From: Phycisphaeraceae bacterium D3-23
GTDB lineage: Bacteria; Planctomycetota; Phycisphaerae; Phycisphaerales; Phycisphaeraceae
Reading direction: 5' to 3'
Length of the DNA: 64,000 nucleotides
Assembly: GCA_039555135.1 (NCBI GenBank)
Contig: CP114179.1
Span: 620,001 to 684,000, forward strand
Both the position numbers and the translations under genes were made by a program. The first letter of the stretch is position 1. Every line of letters begins with the position of its first letter. Shown here in pieces: positions 62,527-64,000 of this stretch. The notes beneath the pieces are model-generated. The model ran no database searches and was not told the DNA's origin. It worked only from the letters and a program-made list of their open reading frames with translations.

Positions 62527-64000
62527 TTAGTTCTTCTGCTTGAGTACACCAAACGCACCCGCCAACAACACCGGGATGAGCGCAAAGTTGACTGCCATCA
62601 TTCCTGCAGCATAGTTTTCATACTTGATGCCGATGACTGGGAAGCCCTTAATCTCACGTGAGGCGGGTACCCACTCCGTATCGACAACCAGGTACAGGAC
62701 GGGAATCTGGACGCGGAGTGCCGAGAAAAAGGCCTGCGAGGTATCCCATTCGCTCCGACTAGGCATGCCTCCATCTTCGAGCCAGGGATTCGATGGGAGA
62801 TTGTCGATCGTGTAACTGAGACCACTGTCGCCCTGTGCGAGTTGCTGTGCCTGCTCTGATTGCTCAGCCAGCTCAGATTCCTCGGCTGGCTCTGACTGCT
62901 CGGCTTCACTCGGGCCCCCTTGCCGAGGTCGGCCCTCTAATGGGATATGCATGGCGTCGTCTTGCCAGTTCAACGCTGTTTTTCCGTCGCGGTAAAACAA
63001 AGTACTGGAATGAGGCTCGCCCGTCGTCCCGATGTTGACGAGTGGACGTTCCATCGAGTATGGGTTTAGAAAGACTCCGAAATTGATTAGAAACAAGAGG
63101 ATAAACAGGTGGAAAGGGCGCGACGGACGCACGCCATACCCCACGAAGAGGTCCAGGCCTTTGCGCCAAACCATTACTAACAAGGGGAGGTGAGACGCAT
63201 TGGATGGTTTCGACAACTCGATTTTAGTCGGGTCCTGCCCGCCTAAAGGCTGCTCTCGTGTCTCGCGGCGTCGGCGTGAGAGAAAGACTTCATCTGCAAG
63301 GATATCGTCGCCTCGGCTTCGCAGCCAGCGTTCAACCGTTAGATAGTTGTCCCGGCTGAAGACGGTCATGTGTTCCAAGAAACGCAGCAACTGCCCGCGG
63401 ACTTCATACTCTGTCAGGGCATCCCCCCCTTGATTGTTTCTTAGCCGATATCGACCTGCCTGACGAAAATCAAGCGGGACGCCTATGACAAGACTGCGGA
63501 ATCTATTGAAGAGCCAGGCCTGCGCAGGGTCGATCAGGTACATGGCAAACGACAAAGCGACATAGGCCACCACAAACCAGGCCCAGAAAGATGGGTCACG
63601 CGCGAGCAGAACTGTTACCGCGACCCAGCAGAGCCCCGACCACAGAACCTGCCGGAACAAGTCGTTGAAAGAAAATCGCTCCGGCCTGACCCAGCATTGC
63701 AGCGCCGCGTAGCCTGTAACAATAAACAGTAATATAACACCAAAAACGGATGATTTTGTAAATGCCGAATGATAGTACTGATAAAAGACGATAGCTATGA
63801 ATGCTGCGGCAAGTGCTGAGCAAAAGAGTAGTTCTCTAAACTTACGCCCGCTTGATACGACACTCTTAATGTCCATCTTGAGGTCGCGGACGTCGAACTC
63901 CTCAAAGCGGAGGCCATGCATCGAGAAGCATGTCTCGACCGCTACATCCACTTTACCGGGGATGATGTTGCCATCCTGGTCATACGTCAGTGGCTGAACC
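62527..64000 (-). CDS. Multi-pass membrane protein, N-terminus outside window
   Basis: The coding frame runs from the stop at 62527 to the right edge without a start, so the 5' end is missing (a GTG at 63951 is internal; the frame upstream reads LTYDQDGNIIPGKVDV). Visible are four hydrophobic segments near the start (FIAIVFYQYY..., VFGVILLFIVTGYAAL, CWVAVTVLLAR, WFVVAYVALSFAMYL), a soluble middle, one segment FILLFLINFGVF, an acidic Gln/Glu-rich stretch (EQSEPAEESELAEQSEQAQQ) and a C-terminal pair ending in LAGAFGVLKQKN. No family is recognised. Base composition is lower in G and C than the neighbours. Confidence 0.6.
   Translation of the reverse strand, partial: VQPLTYDQDGNIIPGKVDVAVETCFSMHGLRFEEFDVRDLKMDIKSVVSSGRKFRELLFCSALAAAFIAIVFYQYYHSAFTKSSVFGVILLFIVTGYAALQCWVRPERFSFNDLFRQVLWSGLCWVAVTVLLARDPSFWAWFVVAYVALSFAMYLIDPAQAWLFNRFRSLVIGVPLDFRQAGRYRLRNNQGGDALTEYEVRGQLLRFLEHMTVFSRDNYLTVERWLRSRGDDILADEVFLSRRRRETREQPLGGQDPTKIELSKPSNASHLPLLVMVWRKGLDLFVGYGVRPSRPFHLFILLFLINFGVFLNPYSMERPLVNIGTTGEPHSSTLFYRDGKTALNWQDDAMHIPLEGRPRQGGPSEAEQSEPAEESELAEQSEQAQQLAQGDSGLSYTIDNLPSNPWLEDGGMPSRSEWDTSQAFFSALRVQIPVLYLVVDTEWVPASREIKGFPVIGIKYENYAAGMMAVNFALIPVLLAGAFGVLKQKN

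Overview
This is a GC-rich bacterial chromosome segment. It most likely comes from a planctomycete of the class Phycisphaerae; this is inferred from gene content and style, as no rRNA is present. Supporting traits are an exosortase/EpsI pair followed by a giant TPR protein, a pilin-derived protein with the DUF1559-type glycine-rich C-terminus, an FHA protein with a long coiled coil, many secreted glycoside hydrolases, few Shine-Dalgarno sites, and intergenic regions full of palindromic repeats. I see no rRNA, CRISPR array, phage or transposase.

Layout. 1-2737 (minus): an efflux adaptor (cut by the window edge) and a TolC-like outer-membrane lipoprotein. 2923-10264 (plus): GH35 beta-galactosidase, GroES, AroA, then a small ebo-type cluster: an EboD-like sugar-phosphate cyclase, a 102-residue protein and an EboB-like TatD hydrolase, each separated by the same palindromic repeat. 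10386-12289 (minus): an unknown 160-residue protein, HisI and ribosomal protein S4. 12622-16080 (plus): a lipoprotein and a YdiJ-type FAD/Fe-S dehydrogenase. 16205-18971 (minus): a GH10-like protein and RadA. 19038-25296 (plus): S41 protease, TsaD, then GluQ, a DUF192 protein and a frameshifted SpoIIE-type phosphatase, with PurN convergent on the other strand. 25309-29099 (minus): a frameshifted alpha-galactosidase-like enzyme and riboflavin synthase. 29300-36205 (plus): AspS, a secreted alpha/beta hydrolase, asparagine synthetase, a secreted EEP-family protein and a DUF3467 protein. 36551-46038 (minus): a large secreted protein, a pilin-like remnant, a decayed FecR gene, tRNA-Arg(CCG), a sialidase, a secreted protein and a GH63-like enzyme. 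46113-49850 (plus): a methyltransferase and the FHA/coiled-coil protein. 49957-51761 (minus): two small unknowns and an RluA-family pseudouridine synthase. 52007-57867 (plus): exosortase, EpsI-like protein and TPR protein. 57883-64000: a small lipoprotein and DnaK (minus), an HU-like protein and a lipoprotein (plus), and a membrane protein cut by the right edge (minus).

Two themes stand out. First, repeats: nearly every junction between genes carries palindromic or inverted-pair elements from several families. Two housekeeping genes, radA and tsaD, contain short in-frame repeat-like insertions that resemble coding palindromic elements. Second, frameshifts: six indels in four otherwise well-conserved reading frames, several at short homopolymers, plus a decayed FecR gene. 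Two of the indels compensate each other in one gene, so sequence or assembly error must be excluded before calling these pseudogenes.

Functionally the window mixes housekeeping (translation, shikimate, purine, riboflavin and histidine synthesis, chaperones) with secreted glycan degradation (GH35, GH10-like, alpha-galactosidase-like, GH33, GH63-like) and an envelope protein-sorting locus.
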